Part shown: in pieces, positions 32,457 through 42,160 of the stretch
How positions within the stretch are numbered: position 1 is the first letter of the stretch
How the letters are laid out: every line of letters starts with the position of its first letter
Assembly (NCBI GenBank): GCA_009698675.1
Contig: WLPT01000012.1
Location: 1-45,210 of the forward strand
From: Actinomycetota bacterium
Lineage (GTDB): Bacteria; Actinomycetota; Actinomycetes; Nanopelagicales; Nanopelagicaceae
DNA length: 45,210 nt
Reading direction: 5' to 3'
Made by a program: the position numbers and the translations under genes
The notes under the pieces: generated by a model
Database searches by the model: none
Told to the model about the DNA's origin: nothing
Seen by the model: only the letters and a program-made list of their open reading frames with translations

Positions 32457-33530
32457 TTACTCAGTCTCGCAAATTGTTGCCGACCCGACGACGCGATCAC
32501 CATCGTAAATAACCATCGCTTGACCAGTTGCAAGACCTAGTAAAGCTTCATCCAATATCGCTACGAGCAAACCATTCTCAACATAGTACGTACATGGCAA
32601 GGCCGCGCCATGGGCGCGAATTTGAACAAATCCAATGCGATGGGCATGATCTACCGCTGGTCCACACCACACTGGACGTTCACCGCGCATGATTGTGACC
32701 GCTAAATCCTCCCGTGCCCCAACTACAACCGTGTTTGTAACGGGCTCAATCTTTAAAACAAATCGCGGTGACCCATCAGGTGTTGGGATAGTTAGACCTA
32801 AACCCTTGCGTTGTCCGATTGTGTAGGTATATGCCCCTTTGTGTTCGCCGATCTTTGTGCCGCTCTGATCAACTATTGGACCAACATCGCTGCCTAATCG
32901 ATCCCGTAACCACCCCGCATTGTCTCCAGATGGAACAAAACAAATATCGTGACTATCTGGTTTTTGTGCAACGGCTAAGCCACGGGCCTCGGCCTCTTTG
33001 CGAATATCGACTTTGGTCGTATCGCCTAATGGAAAAACTGCACCTTCGATTTGCTCGACGGTTAGGACAGACAAAACATAGGACTGATCTTTGGAGTGGT
33101 CAACAGCACGATGCAGTGTCTTACCATTCTCGCCAATCTCAGTTCGTGCATAGTGACCAGTAACAACGCCATCAAAGCCCATTGCACGCGCGCGATCTAA
33201 GACTGCCGCAAACTTAATTTTTTCATTACACCGAAGACATGGATTTGGTGTGCGACCTGCAGCGTATTCAGCCAAGAAATCCTCTACAACGCCGTCGTGA
33301 AACTCTTCGGCCATATCCCAAATGTAGAAAGGGATTCCAATGACATCGGCTGCGCGACGTGCATCATGTGAATCTTCTATTGTGCAACAACCGCGCGCAC
33401 CTGAGCGGTATTTCTGCGGATTGGCCGAGAGCGCTAAGTGCACGCCGATAACCTCATGGCCGGCCTCAACTGCGCGGGCGGCGGCAACGGCAGAGTCAAC
33501 GCCGCCACTCATTGCTGCAATTAATTTCAT
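32457..33530 (-). CDS. mnmA: tRNA 2-thiouridylase (uridine-34 thiolation)
   Basis: 357 aa. Adenylates U34 of tRNA Lys/Glu/Gln and inserts sulfur. PP-loop S-G-G-V-D-S at residues 8-13. The two catalytic cysteines are C101 ([10 protein letters not shown]) and C197 ([11 protein letters not shown]). ATG 33530 gives the family start [10 protein letters not shown] and overlaps the cysteine desulfurase stop by four bases (ATGA). An upstream in-frame ATG at 33593 is inside the desulfurase gene and rejected. Coupling to the desulfurase suggests a direct sulfur supply. Confidence 0.95.
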   Translation of the reverse strand: MKLIAAMSGGVDSAVAAARAVEAGHEVIGVHLALSANPQKYRSGARGCCTIEDSHDARRAADVIGIPFYIWDMAEEFHDGVVEDFLAEYAAGRTPNPCLRCNEKIKFAAVLDRARAMGFDGVVTGHYARTEIGENGKTLHRAVDHSKDQSYVLSVLTVEQIEGAVFPLGDTTKVDIRKEAEARGLAVAQKPDSHDICFVPSGDNAGWLRDRLGSDVGPIVDQSGTKIGEHKGAYTYTIGQRKGLGLTIPTPDGSPRFVLKIEPVTNTVVVGAREDLAVTIMRGERPVWCGPAVDHAHRIGFVQIRAHGAALPCTYYVENGLLVAILDEALLGLATGQAMVIYDGDRVVGSATICETE

Positions 33531-34672
33531 GGCAGGTTTGCCGCCCTTCCACGGGCAATTACATCGGGAAGTACTGACACGACAAAATCGCACTCACTTG
33601 CAGTACTCGTTGCGCCAAATGAAAAGCGCAGTGAAGATTGGGCGCTAATTTCGCTATGGCCCATAGCAAGCAAGACGTGGCTGGCCTCATGAACGCCTGC
33701 GCTACATGCCGAGCCCGTTGAACATGAGATGTGTTGGCCATCCATAAGTAATAACAGAGTATCGCTCTGCGTTCCTGGAAATGTAACGTTCACAATTCCG
33801 GGTAAACGTGCAGCTGCAAGAGCGTTAATCACTGCATCAGGAATCAACGCCTGTACCGAAGAGATAAAGCGATCACGCAGCCCCACGACTGCACCAGCGT
33901 TGTAATACGAACTCGTAGCCGCCGTTGCAAAGGCAACAATGCTCGGAGCATTTAAAGTTCCGCTTCGAATCTCGCGCTCTTGCCCGCCGCCATGTAATAA
34001 CGATGGAATCTCAACGCCGCGTTTTAATATAAGGGCACCGATTCCAAGTGGTCCCCCAATCTTATGAGCACTCAGCGACATGGCAGTAACGCCTAATTGT
34101 GCAAACGAGAGTGGTACTTTCTTAAAACTTTGAACGGCGTCGGTGTGTACCGCAATTTCTCCGGCAATTGCAACAACTTCGCTCACTGGTTGGATCGCGC
34201 CAGTTTCATTATTTGCGTGCATCACCGAGATAACTGCAATCTCTTCACCGCGAGTTTTAACAAGATCTTTTAGGAAATCCAAATTAATGACGCCATCGGA
34301 GTTAACTGGAATTTCAATAACCTCTGCGCCTTCATGCGTTGCTAGCCAATGGGCGGGATCGAGAATCGCATGGTGCTCAATACTTGAAATTACGACAATC
34401 TTCTTTCCAACTTCGCGCCCAGCCCAATACAAACCTTTTAATGCAATGTTATTTGCCTCAGTTCCGGAGGCGGTAAAAATAACTTCGCTCGGCAGAGAGC
34501 CAATCTCCTTTGCGAGAGTTTCCCGCGCATCTTCAAGGGTTTTGCGCGTTGCACGTCCATGCGTGTGCAAACTTGAAGGATTACCCAACTGTGCCAACTG
34601 AGCTGTCATCGCAAGAAGTGCGCTTTCAACCATCGGCGTTGTTGCCGCATGGTCTACATAGATTGATGACAT
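33527..34672 (-). CDS. Cysteine desulfurase (NifS/IscS family)
   Basis: 381 aa, PLP enzyme taking sulfur from cysteine. PLP lysine K204 in [12 protein letters not shown]. The sulfur-carrying cysteine is C323 in [12 protein letters not shown]-terminal Y-V-D-H-A-A-T-T-P and H-A-N-N-E-T-G are conserved. ATG 34672 chosen: it gives [10 protein letters not shown], with AGGA overlapping the etfA stop as ribosome site. Located before mnmA as in mycobacteria (Rv3025c-Rv3024c), so tRNA thiolation is its likely main client; a role in Fe-S assembly is possible. Confidence 0.93.
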   Translation of the reverse strand: MSSIYVDHAATTPMVESALLAMTAQLAQLGNPSSLHTHGRATRKTLEDARETLAKEIGSLPSEVIFTASGTEANNIALKGLYWAGREVGKKIVVISSIEHHAILDPAHWLATHEGAEVIEIPVNSDGVINLDFLKDLVKTRGEEIAVISVMHANNETGAIQPVSEVVAIAGEIAVHTDAVQSFKKVPLSFAQLGVTAMSLSAHKIGGPLGIGALILKRGVEIPSLLHGGGQEREIRSGTLNAPSIVAFATAATSSYYNAGAVVGLRDRFISSVQALIPDAVINALAAARLPGIVNVTFPGTQSDTLLLLMDGQHISCSTGSACSAGVHEASHVLLAMGHSEISAQSSLRFSFGATSTASECDFVVSVLPDVIARGRAANLP

Positions 34673-34682
34673 AGGTCTAATC

Positions 34683-35636
34683 CTAGGACTTACGCGCGTT
34701 AACACCCTCCGTGGCCTTTGGTAGCACGGCAAAGAGGTCACCAACTACGCCAAAATCTGCGAGCTCGAAGATGGGGGCTTCGGGGTCTTTGTTGATGACA
34801 ACGATCGCCTTACTTGTCTGCATGCCGGCTCGGTGTTGAATTGCGCCAGATATTCCGCAGGCAACGTATAACTGAGGGCTCACTGTTTTTCCAGTTTGAC
34901 CCACTTGGTGTGAATGTGGATACCAACCAGCATCAGTTGCCGCACGCGATGCACCAACAGCTGCGCCAAGTGAATCGGCGAAAGCTTCAACAGCTGCGAA
35001 ATCACCGTTTGTTCCACGTCCGCCAGATACAACAATGTTGGCCTCTGTTAACTCAGGGCGTCCGCCTTGCACGGGTGGCTCTGAGGAAGTGACAAACGCC
35101 TTTTTCGAACTCTCTGAAATTTCAAAACTCGCAGATTCTATTGTTGGTGTGACAGAACTGATGTCCGCCTCAACCGTGTTGGGGCGAAGCGTGATTATTG
35201 GCGTTCCTTGTAAAACTTTTGAGTGAACGGTAGTTGATCCACCAAATACAACTTGAGTAGCAGTTGCATCTGCACTTACATCAACGGCATCGGTAATAAT
35301 TCCTGAATTAGTTTTCACAGCAACTCTTGCAGCAACCTCTTTACCAAATGCATGGGAGGCGATTAAGAGAGCTTTCGGATTTTTTGTTGCTATAACTTGG
35401 GTAAGAACATCGGCGGCTGCTGAAACACCATGGGCAAGAAAACTATCGGATTCAATCACTAGTACGTGCGTAATTGGTCCGTTGGTTAGCGCTGCTGCAA
35501 AACTGGCACCAAGACCAGTTGGAGCAAGGACGACGGCAGTTACTTCGCCCATCCGTGAACCCGCCGTGGCAAGTTCTGCCGTGGTTTTAGTTACCTTAGC
35601 CCCGATAAAATCGGCCAGAATTAAAACGCTACTCAT
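34683..35636 (-). CDS. etfA: Electron transfer flavoprotein alpha subunit
   Basis: 317 aa. FAD-bearing subunit that takes electrons from acyl-CoA and related dehydrogenases. The C-terminal FAD domain carries [10 protein letters not shown], then [32 protein letters not shown] and [10 protein letters not shown], all typical. Overlaps etfB by four bases. Confidence 0.95.
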   Translation of the reverse strand: MSSVLILADFIGAKVTKTTAELATAGSRMGEVTAVVLAPTGLGASFAAALTNGPITHVLVIESDSFLAHGVSAAADVLTQVIATKNPKALLIASHAFGKEVAARVAVKTNSGIITDAVDVSADATATQVVFGGSTTVHSKVLQGTPIITLRPNTVEADISSVTPTIESASFEISESSKKAFVTSSEPPVQGGRPELTEANIVVSGGRGTNGDFAAVEAFADSLGAAVGASRAATDAGWYPHSHQVGQTGKTVSPQLYVACGISGAIQHRAGMQTSKAIVVINKDPEAPIFELADFGVVGDLFAVLPKATEGVNARKS

Positions 35637-36418
35637 ATCAATTTCTTCTCTGCCAAATATGCAACAAGTTTTTCTGCTCCAGTACTGTCATCAGTGATAA
35701 CAATTCCAGCTGCGCGTGCTGGACGTGGTGATGAATCAACAACGGATGACCACGAGCTCTCAGCAGTTATTCCTAAACTCGATAGATCGATAGTTTCAAT
35801 GCTCTTTTTCTTCGCCGCCATGATTCCCTTAAAGGATGGATATCGTGGTTCATTAATTTTTTCGACAACTGAAACGACGACTGGAAACTCGCCGGACATC
35901 GCATCCACACCAGATTCGGTAACGCGTGAGATAGAAACTTTTTTGGCATCTGGATCAACGGTGACCGATGCGGCGAAAGTAAGTTGAGCACAGCCAAGAC
36001 GCTCTGCAATCATCGCCGGCACAACGCTCATACGAGCATCGGTTGATTCAGTTCCGCAGATAACTAGATCGAATTCGCCCTTAGAAATTACCGTAGCTAA
36101 AACCTTAGACGTTGCGAGCGCATCTGCTCCAACAAGGGCCGAGTCGGTAATTAAAATTCCAGCGTTTGCGCCCATAGAGAGCGCTTTGCGAACCGACTCC
36201 AATGCGCGCTCTGGGCCCATAGAAATAATGGTGATGCTGTGCGCACTGCCCTCTTCATTTCCACCATGTGCCTCAACGATCCGTAGCGCCTCTTCAATTG
36301 CATACTCATCTAAATCATTGAGAACTGCATCGACGTTGACGCGATCCAGAAGCCCATTGACCATCTTTTTCTCAGCCCATGAATCTGGCACCTGTTTGAT
36401 GCAGACGGCGATTTTCAT
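35633..36418 (-). CDS. etfB: Electron transfer flavoprotein beta subunit
   Basis: 261 aa. AMP-binding partner of EtfA. K-I-A-V-C-I-K-Q-V-P-D-S at the start, D-E-Y-A-I-E-E-A-L-R, and G-T-E-S-T-D-A-R-M-S-V-V-P are family segments. First gene of the long minus-strand series running to leuS. A TAACAT box lies 7 nt before the ATG and no Shine-Dalgarno is seen, so the transcript is probably leaderless. Confidence 0.95.
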   Translation of the reverse strand: MKIAVCIKQVPDSWAEKKMVNGLLDRVNVDAVLNDLDEYAIEEALRIVEAHGGNEEGSAHSITIISMGPERALESVRKALSMGANAGILITDSALVGADALATSKVLATVISKGEFDLVICGTESTDARMSVVPAMIAERLGCAQLTFAASVTVDPDAKKVSISRVTESGVDAMSGEFPVVVSVVEKINEPRYPSFKGIMAAKKKSIETIDLSSLGITAESSWSSVVDSSPRPARAAGIVITDDSTGAEKLVAYLAEKKLI

Positions 36419-36425
36419 ATCGCTT

Positions 36426-36431
36426 ATGTTA
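36426..36431 (-). promoter_or_regulatory. -10 box of etfB, leaderless spacing
   Basis: TAACAT on the minus strand, 7 nt before the ATG at 36418. No clear -35. On the other strand a weaker CAGAAT box lies 6 nt before the glgX GTG, so the 68-bp gap may hold two divergent leaderless promoters. Confidence 0.45.
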
Positions 36432-36486
36432 CTGACGGGTAAGGCTTAAGGCCACCGCTGGCGCGCACTTAGGGCAGAATTGCCCC

Positions 36487-38595
36487 GTGCTACCTGCAGA
36501 TCCCCGGACCCTTGGCGCCACCGTTACCGACGGTGGAACAAACTTCGCCATCTGGTCAAATGCCGCTGATGCAGTTGAGTTATGCCTATTTAATGAGATC
36601 AACGGGGCTTTGGTTGAAACACGCTTTGCGATGTCGCATCGAAATGGACCGATTTGGCATGGCTACTTAGCTGGAGTTCGAGCTGGCCAGCGGTATGGCT
36701 ATCGCATATACGGCCCCTGGGCTCCCGAGCATGGCGTCCGATTTAACCCCGAAAAGCTTTTAATCGACCCTTACACGCATCAATTAAGCGGGGCGATTTC
36801 CTACGTTCCAGAGATTTTCGGGCACGTTGCCACCGATGCAACGGGAGACGGTGATCTTTCACTGCGCGATGGCCGAGATAGTGCCGGTTTTGTTCCCTAC
36901 TCCGTTGTTACCGATCATAGAGTCCGCGAAATTGTGCGCCCTCTCGTGCCCTGGGCGAAAATAATTATCTATGAAGCTCATGTGAAGGGCTTAACGGCCA
37001 AGAACAACGATATTCCTGAGAATGAACGCGGAACATATAAAGGCTTAGGTCATCCAAGCACGATTGCACATCTAAAATCCTTGGGAGTTACAGCCCTTGA
37101 ACTATTGCCAATTGCCGCCTCTATTACTGAACCCGCCATCTATATGCGGGGGCGAAAAAATTATTGGGGTTATAACTCATTAGCTTTTAGCGCACCCGAG
37201 GGTTCTTATGCGGCAACGCAAGATCCGATTAGCGAACTGCAATGGGCAATAGACCAATTACATAACGCGGGCATTGAAGTCATTTTAGATGTTGTCTACA
37301 ACCATACTGCCGAAGGTGGCGTTGGCGGTCCTACTCTTTCGTATAAAGGGATCGATAATAAGTCTTACTATCGTCATGACAATTTAGGCAACTACATAGA
37401 TGTAACTGGCTGTGGAAATACTTTCGCAGCTAGTAACCCGCATTCAGTTCGGCAGATAATAGATTCACTTCGCTGGTGGGTGGAAGTTGTAGGCGTTGAT
37501 GGCTTCCGTTTTGATTTAACGACCGCCCTTTATACGAGTCAAAGCGCCTTTAACTCCTCGCTTTTAACTGCCATTGAATCAGACTCTGTTTTGCGAAACT
37601 TTAAAATGATTGCAGAGCCTTGGGATGTTACGCGCTACTCTCTTGGAGATTTTCCACACCCGTGGCGAGAGTGGAACGATGTTTACCGTGACTCAGTACG
37701 TCAATTCTGGTTAGGTGATCTTGAGCGTGGTTTTGGTGAAGGTGTATCTGATATCGCCAACAGTATTAGCGGCTCTAGTTCAATTTTTTACTATCGTGGA
37801 CCTACGTCATCTATCAACTTCATCGCCGCCCATGATGGTTTCACGCTCCATGACATGGTGACCTATAACGAAAAAAACAATGCAGCTAATGGCGAAGGCA
37901 ATACCGATGGAAGTAGTTCTAATCGATCTTGGAACGTTGGCGTAGAGGGTGAAACCCAAGACCTTGGAATAAATACGATTCGTCACTGGATTAAGAAATC
38001 GATGTTAGCGACCTTAATGCTCTCATCGGGTGTTCCAATGATAAATATGGGCGATGAGGCCAATCGGTCACAGCTTGGGTCAAATAACGCCTACTCACTC
38101 CCCCTTAAGTTTGATAGCGAAAGTGATGCAACTTTTAGTGGAGGTTGGGCGCTGCCGTGGGAGTTAGATGCGCAAGCTCAAGATATTTTAGCCACGATGC
38201 AAACACTGGCAAAGATTCGCCAAACTTATTTGGCAGACGTGACGTCAGAGTTTTTCACTGGCATCGTAGATCAAGGAACTAAGCGAAAAGATATAGCGTG
38301 GTTTTCACTTGGCGGACATGAAATGACCGACAACCACTGGGCCGATGAAGAGAAGCGAAGTATTACTGTTTTTGTAGAGGCCGATCCATCGAGCGGTCTA
38401 TTGCTTCTCATGAACTCTTCAACATCTCAGACCACCTTTACTTTGCCCGATCAACAATGGGGTGAAACTTTTCGATGTATCTTCGATGCAAGCAAAGAGA
38501 TTGAAACATACGAACCAGTAATTTCAGCTCCTGGCTCAAAGATTTCGGTCCAGCAGCACAGTGCACAGATTTGGCTCGTTTCACGTACTAGGTAG
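36487..38595 (+). CDS. glgX: Glycogen debranching enzyme (isoamylase-type, GH13)
   Basis: 702 aa. Cleaves alpha-1,6 branches of phosphorylase-trimmed glycogen. The N-terminal CBM48 domain (G-G-T-N-F-A-I-W-S at about 16-24) precedes the GH13 barrel. Catalytic residues are D343 (G-F-R-F-D-L), E377 (I-A-E-P-W-D) and D450 (A-A-H-D-G-F-T). D-V-V-Y-N-H-T is conserved region I. GTG start. The tail from about residue 610 is a beta domain. No other glycogen genes are in the window; TreX or GlgX naming cannot be separated by eye. Confidence 0.94.
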   Translation: MLPADPRTLGATVTDGGTNFAIWSNAADAVELCLFNEINGALVETRFAMSHRNGPIWHGYLAGVRAGQRYGYRIYGPWAPEHGVRFNPEKLLIDPYTHQLSGAISYVPEIFGHVATDATGDGDLSLRDGRDSAGFVPYSVVTDHRVREIVRPLVPWAKIIIYEAHVKGLTAKNNDIPENERGTYKGLGHPSTIAHLKSLGVTALELLPIAASITEPAIYMRGRKNYWGYNSLAFSAPEGSYAATQDPISELQWAIDQLHNAGIEVILDVVYNHTAEGGVGGPTLSYKGIDNKSYYRHDNLGNYIDVTGCGNTFAASNPHSVRQIIDSLRWWVEVVGVDGFRFDLTTALYTSQSAFNSSLLTAIESDSVLRNFKMIAEPWDVTRYSLGDFPHPWREWNDVYRDSVRQFWLGDLERGFGEGVSDIANSISGSSSIFYYRGPTSSINFIAAHDGFTLHDMVTYNEKNNAANGEGNTDGSSSNRSWNVGVEGETQDLGINTIRHWIKKSMLATLMLSSGVPMINMGDEANRSQLGSNNAYSLPLKFDSESDATFSGGWALPWELDAQAQDILATMQTLAKIRQTYLADVTSEFFTGIVDQGTKRKDIAWFSLGGHEMTDNHWADEEKRSITVFVEADPSSGLLLLMNSSTSQTTFTLPDQQWGETFRCIFDASKEIETYEPVISAPGSKISVQQHSAQIWLVSRTR

Positions 38596-38627
38596 TATGT
38601 GGAAATTGCCAGTAATATTTCACAATT

Positions 38628-39536
38628 ATGTTGGCACTTATCGCACCCGGTCAGGGTTCACAATCGCCCGGAATGCTCAACTCCTGGATTCAAGATCCGG
38701 CTTCGCTTTCACTTTTAAATAAGTGGTCGACAGATATCGACTTAGATCTTGTACGCCTTGGAACAACTGCAGATGCCGATGAGATTAAAGACACCGCAAA
38801 TGCACAGCCACTTATCGTTGCAGCCTCACTGTTAGCCGCTCACGCATTGGCTGTTAAAGATGTTGCAGTTACTTCCGGCCACTCAGTTGGAGAGCTCGCG
38901 GCTGCGGCAATATGTGGAGCTGTTACCGATGCCGATGCCCTTCACCTTGTCCGTGCGCGGGGAATCGAGATGGCAAAGGCAGCAGCGCAAGCTCCAGCTG
39001 GAATGTCGGCAGTACTCGGCGGGGATCGAGATGAAGTACTTACTGCGATCTACTCCCTTGGTTTAATCGCTGCCAATGACAACGGTGGTGGCCAAATTGT
39101 TGCCGCTGGAGATTTAACTGCGCTTGCAACCTTGGGCCAGAATCCACCGACAGGTGCGCGCGTTCGCGCCCTAGCCGTGGCCGGTGCCTTTCACACCTCA
39201 TTTATGTCTAGCGCAGTAGCTCCGCTTAGCGAACTTGCCGACAGCATTGACCTTCATCAACCATCGATTCCCTTTATTTCTAATAAAGATGGCGAGATTG
39301 TGCGATCTGAGAGCGAGATTGTGGCGCGAATAGTCAATCAGATTGCAAATCCTGTGCGCTGGGATCTCTGCATGCATACTTTGAAAACTATAGGAGTAAC
39401 GGGTGTCATTGAATTGCCTCCGGCTGGAACTCTGGTTGGCTTGCTCAAGCGCGCAGCACCTGAAATCGAAAGCTTCGCGTTAAAGAGTGCAGATGATCTA
39501 GTCGCTGCACGCGAATTTGCAGGAAGGCACGCATGA
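38628..39536 (+). CDS. fabD: Malonyl-CoA:ACP transacylase
   Basis: 302 aa. Loads malonyl groups onto ACP. P-G-Q-G-S-Q at residues 8-12 region, nucleophile S86 in G-H-S-V-G-E-L, and H189 in G-A-F-H-T-S. No Shine-Dalgarno; a TAATAT box 9 nt before the ATG suggests a near-leaderless transcript. Heads the fabD-fabH-acpP-fabF-carboxyltransferase operon. Confidence 0.95.
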   Translation: MLALIAPGQGSQSPGMLNSWIQDPASLSLLNKWSTDIDLDLVRLGTTADADEIKDTANAQPLIVAASLLAAHALAVKDVAVTSGHSVGELAAAAICGAVTDADALHLVRARGIEMAKAAAQAPAGMSAVLGGDRDEVLTAIYSLGLIAANDNGGGQIVAAGDLTALATLGQNPPTGARVRALAVAGAFHTSFMSSAVAPLSELADSIDLHQPSIPFISNKDGEIVRSESEIVARIVNQIANPVRWDLCMHTLKTIGVTGVIELPPAGTLVGLLKRAAPEIESFALKSADDLVAAREFAGRHA

Positions 39537-40552
39537 GCATAAAACTTCCCGCAATGGGTAATAGTCAAATTCTCTCGGTTGGTTCGTATCGTCCCAAACG
39601 CCTTGTTCCAAATAGCGAAATTGTCGACCTCATCGATTCAAATGATGAGTGGATTCAGCAACGTACCGGAATTAAGAGTCGCCGTTTTGCTGGCCCTGAT
39701 GAAACTATTATCACGATGGCAAAGGCTGCATGCGAGTCGGCTCTTTCTCGTGCCAAGCTAACAATTGCCGATATAGATACATTAATTTTGGCAACCATTA
39801 CTTATCCTTTCCAAGCGCCGAGTGCGGCAACTGCGTTAATCGCTGAGTTAGGAAATCCCAAAATTGCAGCTTTCGATATTTCTGCTGCCTGTGCTGGCTT
39901 TTGTTATGGCGTTGCAATGGCAAGTGATTTAGTTCGAGCTGGAACATCTAAAAATGTTTTAGTCGTTGGCGTTGAAAAGATTTCAGACTTTCTCGACATG
40001 AGTGACCGAGGAACGGCATTTATTTTTGGTGACGGAGCAGGCGCAGTTGTCATTGGGCAAAGTGTCGAACCTAAGATCGGGCCTTCAGTGTGGGGCTCCG
40101 ATGCCGAATCACGTGAGGCGATTACTTTGAGCCCGGCTTATACAGTTTTTAGAAACTCGCCCGACAAAGGTGTCACCGAACTTGGTTGGCCAAATATTTC
40201 CCAGCAAGGCCAAACCGTTTATCGTTGGGCCGTCTTTACAGTTGGCAAAGTTGCAATTAAAGCTCTAGAGGCATCAGGTGTTTCTCCCGATGAACTTGGT
40301 GCCTTTATTCCGCACCAAGCAAATATGCGCATCATCGAATCCATGGCCAAAGAGATCAAACTTCCCGAATCAGTTGTCATAGCCGATGACATTCGTGTCA
40401 ATGGAAATACATCGGCGGCCTCAATTCCACTAGCAATGGATGTGCTCTTAGAGGCCCATCCTGAGCTGCATGGCACTCTTGCGCTCTTGATTGGATATGG
40501 CGCAGGCCTGGTCTATGCCGCTCAAGTGGTGCAATTGCCGCCCAAACCTTGA
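39533..40552 (+). CDS. fabH: 3-oxoacyl-ACP synthase III
   Basis: 339 aa. Starts fatty-acid synthesis by joining an acyl-CoA primer to malonyl-ACP. Triad C120 (S-A-A-C-A-G-F), H261 (P-H-Q-A-N-M-R) and N292 (G-N-T-S-A-A-S). Overlaps fabD by four bases (ATGA). In actinobacteria this enzyme often prefers branched primers derived from branched-chain amino acids, which would fit the window's ilv genes, but primer preference is not visible here. Confidence 0.95.
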   Translation: MSIKLPAMGNSQILSVGSYRPKRLVPNSEIVDLIDSNDEWIQQRTGIKSRRFAGPDETIITMAKAACESALSRAKLTIADIDTLILATITYPFQAPSAATALIAELGNPKIAAFDISAACAGFCYGVAMASDLVRAGTSKNVLVVGVEKISDFLDMSDRGTAFIFGDGAGAVVIGQSVEPKIGPSVWGSDAESREAITLSPAYTVFRNSPDKGVTELGWPNISQQGQTVYRWAVFTVGKVAIKALEASGVSPDELGAFIPHQANMRIIESMAKEIKLPESVVIADDIRVNGNTSAASIPLAMDVLLEAHPELHGTLALLIGYGAGLVYAAQVVQLPPKP

Positions 40553-40573
40553 GATTTTCACCACTTACGCGCG

Positions 40574-40599
40574 CTGATACTCGTAAGTATCGGTTTTTT
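40574..40599 (+). terminator. Intrinsic terminator between fabH and acpP
   Basis: Stem CTGATACT / AGTATCGG (8 bp with one T-G pair), 4-nt loop CGTA, then six T. It lies 21 nt after the fabH stop and 58 nt before acpP, inside what otherwise looks like one operon. It would separate fabD-fabH from acpP-fabF, or act as an attenuator. Confidence 0.75.
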
Positions 40600-40657
40600 C
40601 GTAGAGAATAACGACCTATTGATGAGCGAACATAACCAGTTAACGGATGGAAAAAAA

Positions 40658-40906
40658 ATGGCACTTTCACAAGCAGATGTACTAGCAGGTTTAAAAGAGA
40701 TCGTAGAAGAAGTAGCTGGTATTCCTGCTGCATCGATCGAAATGGAAAAGAACTTCACTGAGGATCTTGAAGTTGACTCACTGAGCATGGTTGAAGTTGT
40801 AGTTGCTGCAGAAGAGCGCTTTGGAGTGAAGATTCCTGATGAGGCTGTCACCGATCTGGTCACTGTTGGAGATGCCGTTAACTTCATCGTCAATGCAGCT
40901 AAGTAG
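40658..40906 (+). CDS. acpP: Acyl carrier protein
   Basis: 82 aa. Carries growing acyl chains on phosphopantetheine attached to S41 in E-V-D-S-L-S-M-V-E. Acidic, four-helix profile and standard length. ATG 40658 chosen, with GGA eight bases upstream; the frame also allows an ATG at 40619, adding 13 polar residues unlike the family. Preceded by a terminator, so it probably has its own promoter. Confidence 0.95.
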   Translation: MALSQADVLAGLKEIVEEVAGIPAASIEMEKNFTEDLEVDSLSMVEVVVAAEERFGVKIPDEAVTDLVTVGDAVNFIVNAAK

Positions 40907-40924
40907 TTAGTAGAAAACTTTCTC

Positions 40925-42160
40925 ATGTCTGACCGTCGCGTAGTCGTTACAGGTCTAGGTGCGACTACGCCACTTGGCGGAGATGTGGCAACCACATGGC
41001 CCGCGCTTCTTGCCGGCACCAGCGGCGTCCGATTATTAACTGAGGATTGGGCACAAACACTCCCTGTTCATTTTGCTGCACGCGTTGCAGTAGAACCAAG
41101 TGAGCAGATGGAGCGCGTTGAGATGCGCCGCTTAGATAGATCTGAACAGTTTGCCGTCATCGCATCGCGTGAGGCCTGGAAAGATGCAGGATCTCCCGAT
41201 ATTGATAAAGAGCGCTTAGGCGTTGTTATCGCCTCTGGTATCGGCGGGGTTACAACGTTGCTCGACCAGTACGACATTTTGCGCGAAAAAGGCGCACGCC
41301 TTGTTAGCCCTCACACCGTTCCTATGTTGATGCCTAATGGACCTGCAGCAAATGTTGGTCTTGAGCTACAAGCTAAAGCCGGCGTTCATACTCCGGTGAG
41401 TGCATGTGCTTCAGGGGCTGAGGCAATTGGTTATGCATTAGACATGATTCGAAATAATCGCGCCGACATTGTTGTCAGCGGTGGCGTAGAAGCTGCAATC
41501 CATGCGATGCCGATGTCGGGATTTGCTGCGATGAAAGCTCTATCGACTAGAAATGATGATCCTGCACGAGCATCCCGACCATATGATTTAAATCGCGATG
41601 GTTTTGTTTTAGGTGAAGGCGGCGGAATCCTTGTTCTTGAAGAGTACGAACATGCCCGTGCTCGTGGTGCCAAGATTTACTGCGAGGTTGTGGGTCAAGG
41701 TTTAACATCAGATGGCTACCACATCGCAGCCCCTGACCCAGATGGCTCCGGAGTACAGCGTGCGATCAAATTTGCTCTACGCGATGCGGGTCTTACCACT
41801 AAAGACATCGTGCATTTAAATGCCCATGCAACATCGACTCCGGCTGGCGATGTTGCCGAAGCAAATGCATTGCGCAAAGCCCTTGGCGCCGATGCAGATC
41901 ACGTTGCAGTCTCTGCAACAAAATCCATGACAGGTCACTTGCTCGGTGGAGCCGGTGCGATCGAATCGGTCTTTATCGTTAAAACACTGCAAGATCGACT
42001 TGCTCCTCCAACGATTAATATCGATGACTTAGATCCAGCCGTCACGGTCGATGTAGTTCGCGACAAACCTCGAGCTTTACCTGCCGGTGATATCGCCGCA
42101 CTAAATGACTCTTTCGGTTTTGGTGGCCACAACGTTGTATTGGTCTTTAAGAGCTTATAG
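40925..42160 (+). CDS. fabF: 3-oxoacyl-ACP synthase II
   Basis: 411 aa. Elongating condensing enzyme. Triad C161 (V-S-A-C-A-S-G-A), H301 (N-A-H-A-T-S-T-P) and H338 (M-T-G-H-L-L-G), with K333. G-F-G-G-H-N near the C-terminus is typical. Follows acpP by 18 nt and its stop is directly followed by the carboxyltransferase ATG. Confidence 0.96.
   Translation: MSDRRVVVTGLGATTPLGGDVATTWPALLAGTSGVRLLTEDWAQTLPVHFAARVAVEPSEQMERVEMRRLDRSEQFAVIASREAWKDAGSPDIDKERLGVVIASGIGGVTTLLDQYDILREKGARLVSPHTVPMLMPNGPAANVGLELQAKAGVHTPVSACASGAEAIGYALDMIRNNRADIVVSGGVEAAIHAMPMSGFAAMKALSTRNDDPARASRPYDLNRDGFVLGEGGGILVLEEYEHARARGAKIYCEVVGQGLTSDGYHIAAPDPDGSGVQRAIKFALRDAGLTTKDIVHLNAHATSTPAGDVAEANALRKALGADADHVAVSATKSMTGHLLGGAGAIESVFIVKTLQDRLAPPTINIDDLDPAVTVDVVRDKPRALPAGDIAALNDSFGFGGHNVVLVFKSL

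Noticed and set aside
33531..33593. 21-codon extension of mnmA
   Set aside because: It lies inside the cysteine desulfurase gene and would precede the conserved start; ATG 33530 with ATGA coupling is better.
34673..34744. 24-codon extension of the cysteine desulfurase
   Set aside because: It overlaps the etfA end and reads as basic non-family sequence before the conserved Y-V-D-H-A-A-T-T-P start.
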